From the NCBI GenBank assembly GCA_029259815.1, contig JAJDEJ010000276.1:1-41852 (forward strand): DNA of 41,852 bases. Direction: 5' to 3'. The notes beneath the pieces are model-generated. The model did no database searches and had not been told where the DNA came from. It saw only the letters and a program-made list of their open reading frames with translations. The first letter of the stretch is position 1. Each line of letters starts with the position of its first letter. The DNA comes from Planctomycetaceae bacterium (GTDB lineage: Bacteria; Planctomycetota; Planctomycetia; Planctomycetales; Planctomycetaceae). This document shows, in pieces, positions 1-9,126 of this stretch. The translations under genes were made by a program, and so were the position numbers.

Positions 1-20
1 CGTTCACGCTCTTCTGACAT
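1..20 (-). CDS. Start of an unidentified gene leaving the window on the left
   Basis: On the minus strand an ATG at 20-18 opens a frame reading MSEERE before the window ends. A strong Shine-Dalgarno sequence, AGGGAG at 33-28, sits 7 nt upstream of it. The gene would follow the large dehydrogenase (stop at 260) in the same direction with a gap of about 240 bases, so it could be the next gene of that unit. Only six or seven codons are visible and the product cannot be named. The call rests on ribosome-site quality alone. Confidence 0.5.
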
Positions 21-259
21 TATTGATCTCCCTGTCATGAAAAAGTTTTCGATGGATGGTCAGCAATGGCTGGCCTCATTTCAGTGTAGAGACTATTGGC
101 TGCGATGTGACCAGTGTTGAGCAACTTCCGTGCGCATTGACGATGCCACCTGCTTTGACTGCGTGTGACGCGTTACAACCGCTGTTGGCCAATGAAGTCA
201 TCCATCATCTGTGCGGAAGTGCACAGACTTCTCCGGCACAGCCCTTCCTGTCGATCAAT

Positions 260-3238
260 TCACAACGGCTCTTTGAGTTCAACGAGATACGCGAGCAGGT
301 CGGCTACTTGTTGGGCAGTCATGTCGCGGAGGAGAAGCTCGGGCATGAGGGAAGTTTGTTGGGGGACGAGTTGTTCGATCTCGCTTCGACTGAGGTGATG
401 CACCTTGTCTTCGCCATTTCTAAGAGTGACCCGGGTTTCAGTTTGATCGACGAGCAGGCCCGAGAAAATGCGACCGTCAGCCGTTTGTGCGAGGTAAACC
501 CTGTACTTGGGGTCGATTTCTCGCGAGGGGTTGAGGATTGTGTCAAGGAGCCGTTTGCGATCGGTGTACTTCTTGCCGATTTCGCTCAGCTCCGGGCCAA
601 CGTTTTTCCCCGTGCCGTGGATCTTGTGACAGTTGCGGCAGAGCACGCCAGCCGTGTCGAAAAACAGATTGCGGCCTTGCAGCGAGTCTCCCTTGAGGGC
701 GAGGATCTCTTCGGGCCGGATGACGTTGCCCAGCCGTTTAATCCGCTGTTCCTCAGGCAGGAAACGCTCAAACAAGTCGCGGATATGCGGATTCGGCGAT
801 GCGGACGCCACAGCAATGATCTGCTGGCGGGACTCCGAGTCGAGCGAACCATTGTCGATGGCGTCCAATAACTGCAGAGAGGTCGAAGTTTGTGCCAGGA
901 GTTCGGCGATCTGATGCTGACGTGCGTCAGCCGGTGGGGGGTTGTTGAGTGAGTCTGCAAGTGCCCGGTCGCCGTCCGAAGCCACATCAAGGCCTGCAAT
1001 CCAATCGCGGATTAGTCGCAGGCCGGTTTCGTCAACGACGGTCGAGCCGAGCCGCGGCATTCGTCCCGGTCCCAGTTTGGCCATGCGGTAATACAGCGCG
1101 CTTCGGTGTGGGGCACCCCGTGCAACAATCCGGGCATTGGGGATGTAGAACCCGCCATGAGCGACCGGCACATCGGCGATGCCCATGTCGCCGAGATCGA
1201 TTGTCGTCAACAATCGGAACTCAGCATTGCCACCGCCCCATTTGCGATGGCAGTGCGAGCAGTTGGCATGGAGGTAACTTCTCGCACGAGCGGACGTGTC
1301 GAGAGATTCGTCGCGGTAATCAACAAGATGCGGAAGTTGCTCAGAAGATTGCGGCAATACGTCACTGAACAGACCAAGCCGTACGAAGATGTCGAGTTGA
1401 TTCGCCCGTTCTGTGCCATAGTCGAATTCGTGGTTCATCTGCAGTGTGTTGATGCCGAGCACATACTTCGCTGCCATGTTGTGACAGACTGTGCATTCGG
1501 CACGTCCGGGGACGTGCCAGGTCTGTGTGCGCCGACCGTCCTCAGCAGCGGAGTCGGCGATCGAGAGTGTCAAATCAGTTCCGGAGGGGTCTTCGAGTAA
1601 CCGGGCATCAGTCTGATCATCGTTCCAGACATAGCTGTACCCGCGCCAATACTGATCGCCAAAGTCTTCGCCTCCTGTGAGCTTTTCATAGTGGAGGATG
1701 CGTGTTTCCAACCGGCGACGGCTCTGCGGTCGACCAGGCTCTAATTCCATGAACAAAGTCTCGACAACAACCGTGCCGTCGGGAAACTTCCAGCCGTGAG
1801 GCGCGCCCGGAGCCGGTTGGGGATAGGTGATGCCGTCCCATTCGATCGTCGATACACCCGGGAGACCGAGCAACCGCTCTTTCGTGGCACCGTCTGACCA
1901 TTGCGGGGCGGCGACGTCATAGGGGATCAGACCTGGAGCAGGCCGCAAATCGACTGTCGATGCAAACAGCCCAGTCTCGCTCAGTCTGCGAGGGAAGTCG
2001 GTTGTTGATCCGGCATGTGGGTTTGGCTCCAGACGGCTGAGAAAACCACTCATGTGATCGACGAGGTACAACTCACCCGAATGGTCTTCAGCGAATCCGA
2101 CGAGCCGCAGCGCTGAGTCGACCAGTTCGCGATGCTCGGTGACTCGTTTGGCGTCGCGATCGTATCGCAGCATCCAGATCTTGCCAGTGTCATAGTCGCC
2201 GTAGATGTATGCCCCGGACAGTTCGGGCAATCGCTTGCCGCGATAGACGAAGCCTCCGGTGATCGATCGGAACTCGGCATGATCGTGCTCGACGATCGGA
2301 GGGATGAAGGGCGTTGGTCCGCGGCTCCGCTCGGGACGAAAAGGATGACTTCCCTCCATCACACTCCATCCATAGTTCCCGCCGCGCTCGATGACAAAAA
2401 TCTGTTCCCAGAGATCCTGTCCCACGTTGCCGGTCCAGAGGTCGCCGGTCGAGCGATCGAAAGACAACTTCCAAGGTTGGCGGAGACCGTATGCCCAAAT
2501 CTCCCCTCGCGCCCCATCGACGTCAACAAAGGGATTGTCACTTGGAACGCGATACGGCGGACCGTTCTCAGGCGTGTCGATGTCGATGCGGAGTATCGCA
2601 CCAGGAAGAGCGGAGAGATTCTGACCGGTGAGGTATTCGTCCGCAATTCCACTGGAGTCTCCGGTCGCCACATACAGGCAACCGTCCGGGCCGAACTTGA
2701 GGCAGCCGCCATTGTGCCCCCCGGCCAGCCATTCGAGAATGACCCGCTCACTGTTCGGGACTGCGCGGAGCGGGTCGTCGTTTCGAACTTGATACCTGGA
2801 AACCCGCGTGCCTTTGGCGTCTCCATCTTCTCCGACCATGACCGTCACAAAAAAGTATCCGTTTGTCCGGAATTCCGGATGAAACGCCAGACCGTAGAAA
2901 ACCTTGTCTTTGAGTTCCAGCAGGACATCGGCTTGGGAAGCATGTTGGTCGTTCGCAAAGGAGAGGATGCGGCCGAACCGCTCGACAACGAACAGTCGAT
3001 CAGTCCCGGGCGCTGATGTCATCCCCAGTGGCTCGTTGAACTTCAGTTTGGGAAATGCGTTGACCGTGCGATACGGTGGCTGCGGATCGGGAGACCCCTT
3101 GATCCGTGAAGTCGTCCATAACACACGGTGGTTAAGATCGAACCCCAAAACATCATCGTCAGCAGCAGGTGTCGACCTGATGACCACCAACAGGAAGACA
3201 GACGAAACGAATCCAAACCCGAATTTCCATCGCGACAT
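260..3238 (-). CDS. Secreted sugar dehydrogenase-like propeller fused to c-type heme domains
   Basis: A 992-residue exported protein with a signal peptide (about 1-26, ending TPAA). Residues about 60-405 match the glucose/sorbosone dehydrogenase beta-propeller family (soluble PQQ-type), including a GGHNGG motif at 173-178 where that family has its catalytic His. A middle module (about 420-755) has two heme motifs, CTVCH (582-586) and CSHCH (660-664). The C-terminal region (about 850-992) is a planctomycete-type heme-binding domain with CRNCH (867-871). I infer substrate oxidation in the periplasm with electrons passed along three hemes in one chain; the substrate is unknown. GGGAGG lies just upstream of the ATG and supports the start. 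Whether PQQ is bound cannot be told from sequence, since many homologous propellers lack it. Confidence 0.88.
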   Translation of the reverse strand: MSRWKFGFGFVSSVFLLVVIRSTPAADDDVLGFDLNHRVLWTTSRIKGSPDPQPPYRTVNAFPKLKFNEPLGMTSAPGTDRLFVVERFGRILSFANDQHASQADVLLELKDKVFYGLAFHPEFRTNGYFFVTVMVGEDGDAKGTRVSRYQVRNDDPLRAVPNSERVILEWLAGGHNGGCLKFGPDGCLYVATGDSSGIADEYLTGQNLSALPGAILRIDIDTPENGPPYRVPSDNPFVDVDGARGEIWAYGLRQPWKLSFDRSTGDLWTGNVGQDLWEQIFVIERGGNYGWSVMEGSHPFRPERSRGPTPFIPPIVEHDHAEFRSITGGFVYRGKRLPELSGAYIYGDYDTGKIWMLRYDRDAKRVTEHRELVDSALRLVGFAEDHSGELYLVDHMSGFLSRLEPNPHAGSTTDFPRRLSETGLFASTVDLRPAPGLIPYDVAAPQWSDGATKERLLGLPGVSTIEWDGITYPQPAPGAPHGWKFPDGTVVVETLFMELEPGRPQSRRRLETRILHYEKLTGGEDFGDQYWRGYSYVWNDDQTDARLLEDPSGTDLTLSIADSAAEDGRRTQTWHVPGRAECTVCHNMAAKYVLGINTLQMNHEFDYGTERANQLDIFVRLGLFSDVLPQSSEQLPHLVDYRDESLDTSARARSYLHANCSHCHRKWGGGNAEFRLLTTIDLGDMGIADVPVAHGGFYIPNARIVARGAPHRSALYYRMAKLGPGRMPRLGSTVVDETGLRLIRDWIAGLDVASDGDRALADSLNNPPPADARQHQIAELLAQTSTSLQLLDAIDNGSLDSESRQQIIAVASASPNPHIRDLFERFLPEEQRIKRLGNVIRPEEILALKGDSLQGRNLFFDTAGVLCRNCHKIHGTGKNVGPELSEIGKKYTDRKRLLDTILNPSREIDPKYRVYLAQTADGRIFSGLLVDQTETRVTLRNGEDKVHHLSRSEIEQLVPQQTSLMPELLLRDMTAQQVADLLAYLVELKEPL

Positions 3239-3411
3239 GGTTGCCTCCCAATGCTGGAGCAGTTCGTCACTACAATGCCAAATGATCAGCCTGCCTGCAA
3301 ATAACTCGAACGGAAGTGACCTCCAATCACTGAAGTTGAGCGCACGCGGAAGTCGAACCCCGTACGATCAGTGAGAACCCGGGGGACACCAGAACTGAGG
3401 AATTGTCCAGA

Positions 3412-4905
3412 ATGATTCTGTCTTCCATCCCGACACTTGCCCTGGCATTGGCCGTCATCGGCCAAGGACCGACGGACAATGAGAAGGTCTTTCGTGTGCA
3501 GCTGGGCGAACGGCAGCTATTCCTCGATGATGTCGGCATCTCAAAGATCACTCATCTCAAGCGCACGATGCACCAGCCGGTCAAGAAAGGAGCGGTCATC
3601 CGTCCGGACCGTCCATGGGAAACGACGTTGCAGACCCGCTGCGTCCCGGCTTGGGACGAGAAAGAGAAGGTCTTCAAGCTGTGGATGATTACGTCCACAA
3701 ACATTCCCGACGGGGCTGGCACGACCTACGCCACGAGCAAGGACGGTGTGCAGTGGGCCAAGCCGGTGCTGGGGCAGTGGGAGTTCAATGGCTCTCGGGA
3801 AAACAACTTCGTTTCTCTCGACCCGATGATGCAGTGGCCGGAGAACGCCATCGAGAATGTCGTCTGCGATCCCGACGATCCCGACCCGGCGAGGCGTTTT
3901 AAGGGGCTCCTCGGAGCATTCAACCGCCAGCCAATGGTCAGCCCCGATGGCGTCCAGTGGAGGCTGCTGGATGTGCCGGAGATTTTGTCGCAAGACGAAT
4001 CTAATTTGAGTTACGATCGGCAGACACGGACTTTCATTGCGACAGTCAAACACGGCGGTCCTTACGGACGATCAGTGCGCCTGACGACCAGCAGGGACTT
4101 TGAGAACTGGACAACACCGGTACTGATTTTCCACGCCGACGAACTGGATCAGGAGCTTGGCCGAGCACATATGAAAGCCCGCCGGGACAATCCCCAGCTA
4201 CAAATGCAGAGGCCCTTGTGGGACATTCGCGACACATACCAGGGCCGCACCGCGAAACCCAAAGTGGATGTATACAACATGGGTCTGTTCCGATACGAAG
4301 GCCTCTTCATCGGCACCCCGGCCATGTTTCACTCGAATGACAACCGCTGGAACAAGGATGGCTTCCACTTGATTCAACTTGTGTGCAGCCGGGATCTCAA
4401 GGCATTCAAGCGCGTCGGCAACCGCGCGACGTTTATCGGGCCTTCGCCCATTGGCCAAGGTGCATATGATCTGACGCAACTTATCGGCCCCAGCGCTCCG
4501 GTGATTCGCGGAGACGAGTTGTGGTTTTACTACACGGGAATCAAGTACCGTACCCCGCCCAAAGATGCCGACCGCGACGCCGGGGCGGTCTGCCTGGCCG
4601 TGCTACGCCGGGACGGGTTCATCTCGCTGGATTCAGACGAGACTGAGGGGACGATCCAGACCGAATCCTTCGAACTGCCGGGCTCCTCCCTCTTCGTCAA
4701 TGTTGACGCACCGAAGGGCAAGCTTCGTGTGGAGGTGTTAGACGGAGCCGGCAAGGTCGTTGCAGAGTCAGAGCCGGTGAATGGCAATGCATTGCGTGAG
4801 CCGGTGAAGTGGGCAGAAGGCGACATCGCCAAAATCAGGGCCCAGAAGGTAAGTCTGCGATTTACGCTTCGCAATGGTCAGTTCTATTCGTATTGGCTGG
4901 AATGA
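3412..4905 (+). CDS. Secreted five-bladed-propeller protein resembling GH32/GH43 proteins
   Basis: A 497-residue protein with an N-terminal signal peptide (about 1-20, hydrophobic ALALAV stretch). The opening RQLFLDDVGI and the following HQPVKKG region are typical of a large planctomycete family annotated as hypothetical or glycosidase-like, with a GH32/GH43-type beta-propeller (repeated W-rich segments such as SKDGVQW and SPDGVQW) and a small C-terminal beta domain. Catalytic acids cannot be assigned with confidence. A TTG nine bases upstream would also open the frame, but GAGG at 3397-3400 is too close to it (2 nt) and better spaced for the ATG at 3412 (11 nt). It is divergent from the dehydrogenase gene with about 170 bases between them. 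A role in glycan recognition or cleavage is inferred. Confidence 0.75.
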   Translation: MILSSIPTLALALAVIGQGPTDNEKVFRVQLGERQLFLDDVGISKITHLKRTMHQPVKKGAVIRPDRPWETTLQTRCVPAWDEKEKVFKLWMITSTNIPDGAGTTYATSKDGVQWAKPVLGQWEFNGSRENNFVSLDPMMQWPENAIENVVCDPDDPDPARRFKGLLGAFNRQPMVSPDGVQWRLLDVPEILSQDESNLSYDRQTRTFIATVKHGGPYGRSVRLTTSRDFENWTTPVLIFHADELDQELGRAHMKARRDNPQLQMQRPLWDIRDTYQGRTAKPKVDVYNMGLFRYEGLFIGTPAMFHSNDNRWNKDGFHLIQLVCSRDLKAFKRVGNRATFIGPSPIGQGAYDLTQLIGPSAPVIRGDELWFYYTGIKYRTPPKDADRDAGAVCLAVLRRDGFISLDSDETEGTIQTESFELPGSSLFVNVDAPKGKLRVEVLDGAGKVVAESEPVNGNALREPVKWAEGDIAKIRAQKVSLRFTLRNGQFYSYWLE

Positions 4906-5104
4906 AGCGACAGTGGGAGCGTCAGAGTGGAGCCAGTTCGCATCAAGCCATACATCATCCAGCACAACCATTAAGCGACCGATCTGCAGGATCGACCAGC
5001 GGTCATGCATTGCGGTTATCGCGTTCCACAGTGATGTCCCCCGAATCGAATTCTTCAATGAGAACGCAACTGTGGTTGGATCGCGACATCTGTCGCAGAC
5101 GTCA

Positions 5105-5132
5105 TTGGAGGATGCCCAAGGGTTGTTATAAT
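5105..5132 (+). promoter_or_regulatory. Candidate sigma70-type promoter giving a leaderless transcript
   Basis: A perfect -10 hexamer TATAAT at 5127-5132 is preceded by TTGGAG at 5105-5110 with a 16-nt spacer. The ATG of the kinase gene begins 8 nt after the -10 box, so transcription would start at or next to the A of the start codon. No Shine-Dalgarno sequence is present. The -35 box matches only TTG, so strength is uncertain. Confidence 0.5.
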
Positions 5133-5139
5133 CTGGGTC

Positions 5140-6225
5140 ATGTCCGCCCGGCTCAATCCACGGTCTGTCGAACTCCTGCAAACGCCCGTTCCAAAGATGC
5201 GAGTTAACGAGGCGGAGCAGGTTGTGCTCGAACGCTTTCAAATCTTCGGCACCGCATCCGCGCTCTGCAGCGAACGCGACCAAAACTTCCACATCCGCGC
5301 AGCAGATGGGCAGGAGTACGTTCTGAAGGTGGCGCATCCACTCGAAGTCTCAGATGTTACTGACTTCCAAACAGAAGCATTGCGACGAATCGCCGTAGAG
5401 GATCCTGACTTGCCTGTGCCACGGATTGTCACCACGCACAGCGGCAAGACCTCAACGAAAATCGATTTGGAAACCGGTCAGCGGTCAACCGCGAGGTTGC
5501 TTACCTATCTGCCGGGCATTCCGCTCTCCGAAACGACATCGACTCCACGACTTCGAGTGATTCTGGGGAGATGCCTGGCACGGATCGACAAGGCATTGGC
5601 TGATTACTCGCATCCAGGAGCACACCACCGGCTGCTTTGGGATCTCACCTCAGCCGCAGAGCTAGCCGAATTCACTTCGTATCTCCCCGACGCGGACATG
5701 CGATCTGCGGTCGGGGCATGGCTGTCACACTTCGAACACAGCGTGCTGCCACTGTTGTCCGCAGTGAGATCGCAGGTCATTTACAATGATTTGAATCCAA
5801 GCAATGTCCTTGTTGATCCCCACCAACCAGAACAACTTGTCGGCGTGATCGATTTTGGCGATCTTGTGCATTCGTTCCTCGTCGTGGACGTGGCTGTCGC
5901 CGCTGCCTATCAACTGCGGTATACGACCGATCCTTTTTTGGCGGTCGCCGAACTAGTGGCAGCATATCATTGTGAGTGTCCGCTGGAGGGTCGCGAGATC
6001 GATCTGCTGTTCGATCTGATCGTGACTCGGCTCGCATTGGCATTGGTGATCACGGCTTGGAGAGCCAGACTGCATCCAGGTAACCGGCATTACATTCTTC
6101 GGAATGCGAACGCCAATTATGATTTGTTGAAACGCCTACAGCACAGTTCTCATATTGAGATCCACCAGCGCCTGAAGACCGCGTGCCGAAACGCCGAAGC
6201 AGGCAGCGGGATTCACCGAAAATGA
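5140..6225 (+). CDS. Hydroxylysine kinase-type phosphotransferase (APH fold)
   Basis: A 361-residue cytosolic kinase of the APH/choline kinase fold. The SERDQNF segment at 44-50 and GVIDFGDLVHSF (235-246) are hallmarks of the branch containing hydroxylysine kinase (HYKK/AGPHD1), not of aminoglycoside-resistance enzymes. K63 fits the ATP lysine, D217 the catalytic base, N222 and D238 the metal ligands. The Brenner-type motif reads VIYNDLNPSN, with Tyr where His is usual. The next gene overlaps it by 4 bases (ATGA) and encodes the matching phospho-lyase, which strongly suggests phosphorylation of 5-hydroxylysine or a similar amino alcohol. The start at 5140 keeps the conserved ELLQTPVP segment; an internal ATG at 5197 would remove it. 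Substrate is inferred, not shown. Confidence 0.83.
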   Translation: MSARLNPRSVELLQTPVPKMRVNEAEQVVLERFQIFGTASALCSERDQNFHIRAADGQEYVLKVAHPLEVSDVTDFQTEALRRIAVEDPDLPVPRIVTTHSGKTSTKIDLETGQRSTARLLTYLPGIPLSETTSTPRLRVILGRCLARIDKALADYSHPGAHHRLLWDLTSAAELAEFTSYLPDADMRSAVGAWLSHFEHSVLPLLSAVRSQVIYNDLNPSNVLVDPHQPEQLVGVIDFGDLVHSFLVVDVAVAAAYQLRYTTDPFLAVAELVAAYHCECPLEGREIDLLFDLIVTRLALALVITAWRARLHPGNRHYILRNANANYDLLKRLQHSSHIEIHQRLKTACRNAEAGSGIHRK

Positions 6226-7520
6226 GTGGAGACACACGTACTTCGACGAGCGAACGTCTCCTCGATCGCCGCAAGCGATTGCTGGGTCCGGCGTATCGTC
6301 TTTTTTTTGACCAGCCGCTCCATCTCGTTCGAGGAGATGGAGTCTGGCTCTACGATGAAGACGACCGCCCGTATCTCGATGTCTACAACAACGTCGCACA
6401 CGTGGGGCATTGTCACCCACATGTTGTAGATGCCTTGCGAAAGCAAGCCGAGACGCTCAACACGCACACGCGCTACTTACACGAGACCGCAGTTGAATAT
6501 GCCGCGCGACTCATGGAGGAGTTTCCCGACGAACTCGATGTCTGCATGTACTGTTGCACGGGCAGCGAAGCCAATGAACTGGCGGTACGAATCGCCAGGG
6601 CTTACGCCGGGGGTGAAGGCGTCATCGTGACGGAGCATGCCTATCATGGGAACACAGGCACGCTGTCTCAGCTTTCTACTACGCATACGTATGTGCAGCG
6701 GGGACCGGAGGTTCAGACCTGCACTGCGCCGAATTCTTTTGGGGGTCCCTATCGTTCCGGAGATGCTCATCTCGGACGCAAGTACACCGCGTTCGTCGAA
6801 GATGCGCTTCGGGAGTTGCGTACCCACGGCATCCAACCTGCAGCGATCTTTCTAGACACCTTCTTCAGCACGGACGGAATTCTGACCGCCCCACCTGATT
6901 ATTTTCATCGAGTCGTTGAGCTGGTCCGAAACTCCGGCGGCCTGTTCATTGCCGATGAAGTGCAGTCCGGCTTCGGCAGAACCGGCGATCACATGTGGGG
7001 ATTTCAAAGGTACGACATCGTGCCGGACATTGTGACTCTGGGCAAACCGATGGGTAACGGGCATCCACTCGCGGCCGTTATCGTGAAACGGCACATCGTT
7101 GAGCGATTCGCAGAGCACGCGCGGTATTTTAATACCTTCGGGGGGAACCCGGTGTCATGCGCGGTCGGAATGGCTGTGTTGGACGTCATGGAGCGCGAAA
7201 ACCTTCAGCAAAACGCATTCGTCGTCGGAGGTTATCTGAAAGAGGAGCTGGGGAAGCTGCAGTCGAAGCATGAACTGATTGGCGATATTCGGGGTCACGG
7301 CCTGTTCATTGGGGTGGAGCTTGTTCTTAATCGGGAGACGCTCGAACCTGCGAGCGGGGAAGCAGCGGCGATCGTGAATGATTTGCGGAACCGTGGAGTG
7401 CTCATCGGTACTACGGGCCCCGACGAAAACGTCCTCAAACTCAGACCTCCGATGGTGTTCAACCGTGAAAACGCACGCCAGCTTGTTGACGCCCTTGATG
7501 CGGCTCTGATGGAAGTCTGA
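6222..7520 (+). CDS. PLP phospho-lyase of the AGXT2L type (class III aminotransferase fold)
   Basis: A 432-residue fold-type I PLP enzyme. It shares with human AGXT2L1/ETNPPL and AGXT2L2/PHYKPL the runs [11 protein letters not shown] (56-66), GKPMGNGHP (274-282) and [15 protein letters not shown]245 (ADEVQ) would bind the PLP ring nitrogen and K275 forms the Schiff base. Those enzymes eliminate phosphate and ammonia from O-phosphoethanolamine or 5-phosphohydroxylysine. Position behind the kinase in an ATGA overlap indicates that the kinase product is its substrate. A GTG at 6183 could extend the frame by 13 residues, but the overlapping ATG is more natural. An ordinary omega-amino acid aminotransferase is a possible but weaker alternative. 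Confidence 0.85.
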   Translation: MSGDTRTSTSERLLDRRKRLLGPAYRLFFDQPLHLVRGDGVWLYDEDDRPYLDVYNNVAHVGHCHPHVVDALRKQAETLNTHTRYLHETAVEYAARLMEEFPDELDVCMYCCTGSEANELAVRIARAYAGGEGVIVTEHAYHGNTGTLSQLSTTHTYVQRGPEVQTCTAPNSFGGPYRSGDAHLGRKYTAFVEDALRELRTHGIQPAAIFLDTFFSTDGILTAPPDYFHRVVELVRNSGGLFIADEVQSGFGRTGDHMWGFQRYDIVPDIVTLGKPMGNGHPLAAVIVKRHIVERFAEHARYFNTFGGNPVSCAVGMAVLDVMERENLQQNAFVVGGYLKEELGKLQSKHELIGDIRGHGLFIGVELVLNRETLEPASGEAAAIVNDLRNRGVLIGTTGPDENVLKLRPPMVFNRENARQLVDALDAALMEV

Positions 7521-7622
7521 CTCGACAACGGCACGGGTCAGAGGCGAAAAGGAGTAATGTCCTCTCAAGAATGGCGTCGAGCGAAAGAACTCTGCCGAGC
7601 AGGAACCCCTCTTCAGAGTTGA

Positions 7623-9065
7623 TCAGACGAAGATCTCTTGGACCGGGCGGGCTTCTGCCTGAACGCCGGTGAGTCGTTCGTCGAGTCCTCGATGTTTGAC
7701 AGTGAAGCGCTTGTGGTCGATTCCGAGTCGATGCAGAATCGTGGCGTTCAGGTCGCGAATATGGACGGGCTGCTCCAGGATGTTGTAACCGAACTCATCC
7801 GTCTGGCCGTGCGTGACTCCACCCTGGATTCCGCCTCCGGCCATCCACATGGTGTAGCACTTGGGATGATGGTCGCGGCCGTAGTTGGTCTTCGTTAGCG
7901 TTCCTTGGCTATAGATGGTCCGTCCGAATTCGCCGCCCCAGATGACCAGCGTGTCTTCGAGCAAGCCGCGGCGTTTGAGGTCCTGGACGAGCGCCCAAGC
8001 GGGCTGGTCGACCTCTTTCGTTTGTCGACGGATGTTCTCCGGCAGGCCGCTGTGATGGTCCCAGCCGCGGTGGAAGATTTGAATGAAGCGGACGTCGCGC
8101 TCGGCCATCCTGCGTGCGAGCAGGCAGTTGCGGGCGAAGGTTCCGGGCTTCTGAACGTCCTCTCCATACATGTCGAGAATATGTTTCGGCTCTCCAGAGA
8201 TATCAACCAACTCTGGGACGGAGGACTGCATGCGAAAGGCCATCTCGTACTGGGCAATGCGCGTGTGGGTCGCGGGGTCGCCGACGTCGTCGTAGATTCG
8301 CTGGTTCATTGCCTGCAGTCGGTCGAGCATCAGCCGCCTGGTTTCCGGACTGACTCCATCGGGATTCGAGAGGTACAGGACCGGATCGCCCTGCGCACGA
8401 AATGCCACTCCCGAATGCACGGAGGGCAGGAAGCCGCTGCCCCACAGTCGTGAGTACAGTGCCTGTCCGCGAGGCTCGCAGTTGAGCACGACGAACTCAG
8501 GCAGATTTCGGTTCAGCGAGCCAAGCCCATAGCTGACCCACGCACCCAGAGTCGGCTTGCCAGGAATCTGATTCCCCGTCTGAATGTATGTGATCGCAGG
8601 ATCGTGATTGATGGCCTCGGTCCAGACGGTGTGGATGAACGCCAAATCATCCGACATTGAACCCGTGTTTGGCAGCAGTTCACTCACATACTTGCCACAC
8701 TGTCCGTGCCGATCGAACCGAAACATGGACGGGGCGATCGGAAACCTCGCCTGTGACGCGGTCATGGTTGTCAGACGTTGGCCTTTGCGAACAGATTCCG
8801 GCAGGTCCTTGTTGAACCAGTCGGTCATCTGCGGCTTGTAGTCGAACGTGTCCAGATGCGACGGGGCACCGGCCATGAACAGCCAGATCACTCGCTTCGC
8901 ACGAGCCGGAAAGTGTCCCCCGCCCAAGACTCCGCCAGACTCGGCGCGTGCTGGCTTGTCGAGCATCGCCGCCAGCGCTGCTGCACCGAGTCCCTTGCCT
9001 GCGCGTCCAAAAAACTGGCGACGCGTTTCCAATGAGATCCACTCGTCAATCGGGTGTGTGTTCAT
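7623..9065 (-). CDS. DUF1501 Tat-exported protein
   Basis: A 480-residue member of the DUF1501 family, which belongs to the alkaline phosphatase/sulfatase-like superfamily and has no established reaction. The N-terminus has a twin-arginine signal (RRQFF at 15-19, then a hydrophobic GAAALAAML stretch). Family landmarks include [16 protein letters not shown] near residue 68, [26 protein letters not shown] and a C-terminal LHRLGIDH segment. It lies 61 bases behind the cytochrome gene at 9127-12309 on the same strand; this pairing is very common in planctomycetes and suggests the two proteins act together outside the cytoplasm. The second such pair is at 19813-24097 in this window. Confidence 0.9.
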   Translation of the reverse strand: MNTHPIDEWISLETRRQFFGRAGKGLGAAALAAMLDKPARAESGGVLGGGHFPARAKRVIWLFMAGAPSHLDTFDYKPQMTDWFNKDLPESVRKGQRLTTMTASQARFPIAPSMFRFDRHGQCGKYVSELLPNTGSMSDDLAFIHTVWTEAINHDPAITYIQTGNQIPGKPTLGAWVSYGLGSLNRNLPEFVVLNCEPRGQALYSRLWGSGFLPSVHSGVAFRAQGDPVLYLSNPDGVSPETRRLMLDRLQAMNQRIYDDVGDPATHTRIAQYEMAFRMQSSVPELVDISGEPKHILDMYGEDVQKPGTFARNCLLARRMAERDVRFIQIFHRGWDHHSGLPENIRRQTKEVDQPAWALVQDLKRRGLLEDTLVIWGGEFGRTIYSQGTLTKTNYGRDHHPKCYTMWMAGGGIQGGVTHGQTDEFGYNILEQPVHIRDLNATILHRLGIDHKRFTVKHRGLDERLTGVQAEARPVQEIFV

Positions 9066-9126
9066 GGTGTTGACTCGTAACGGAGCACGGCCCGAGTGTG
9101 ATGTTTGATTTTTGTCACAGGAGACG

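Noticed and set aside
56-3016. Long plus-strand open frames opposite the dehydrogenase gene, up to 294 codons
   Set aside because: They are antisense shadows of a well-supported gene with signal peptide, domains and heme motifs. They show no family features or ribosome sites.
4768-5337. A 189-codon minus-strand frame across the gap before the kinase gene
   Set aside because: It overlaps the ends of two convincing genes, has no recognisable domain, and would run against the strong TATAAT promoter.
5140-6225. Aminoglycoside resistance gene
   Set aside because: The APH fold is shared, but the SERDQNF and IDFGD motifs and the coupled phospho-lyase point to the hydroxylysine kinase branch.
7588-7620. 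AACTCTG/CAGAGTT inverted repeat between two convergent genes
   Set aside because: The loop is 19 bases and there is no T-run. Seven-base repeats at this distance are expected by chance.
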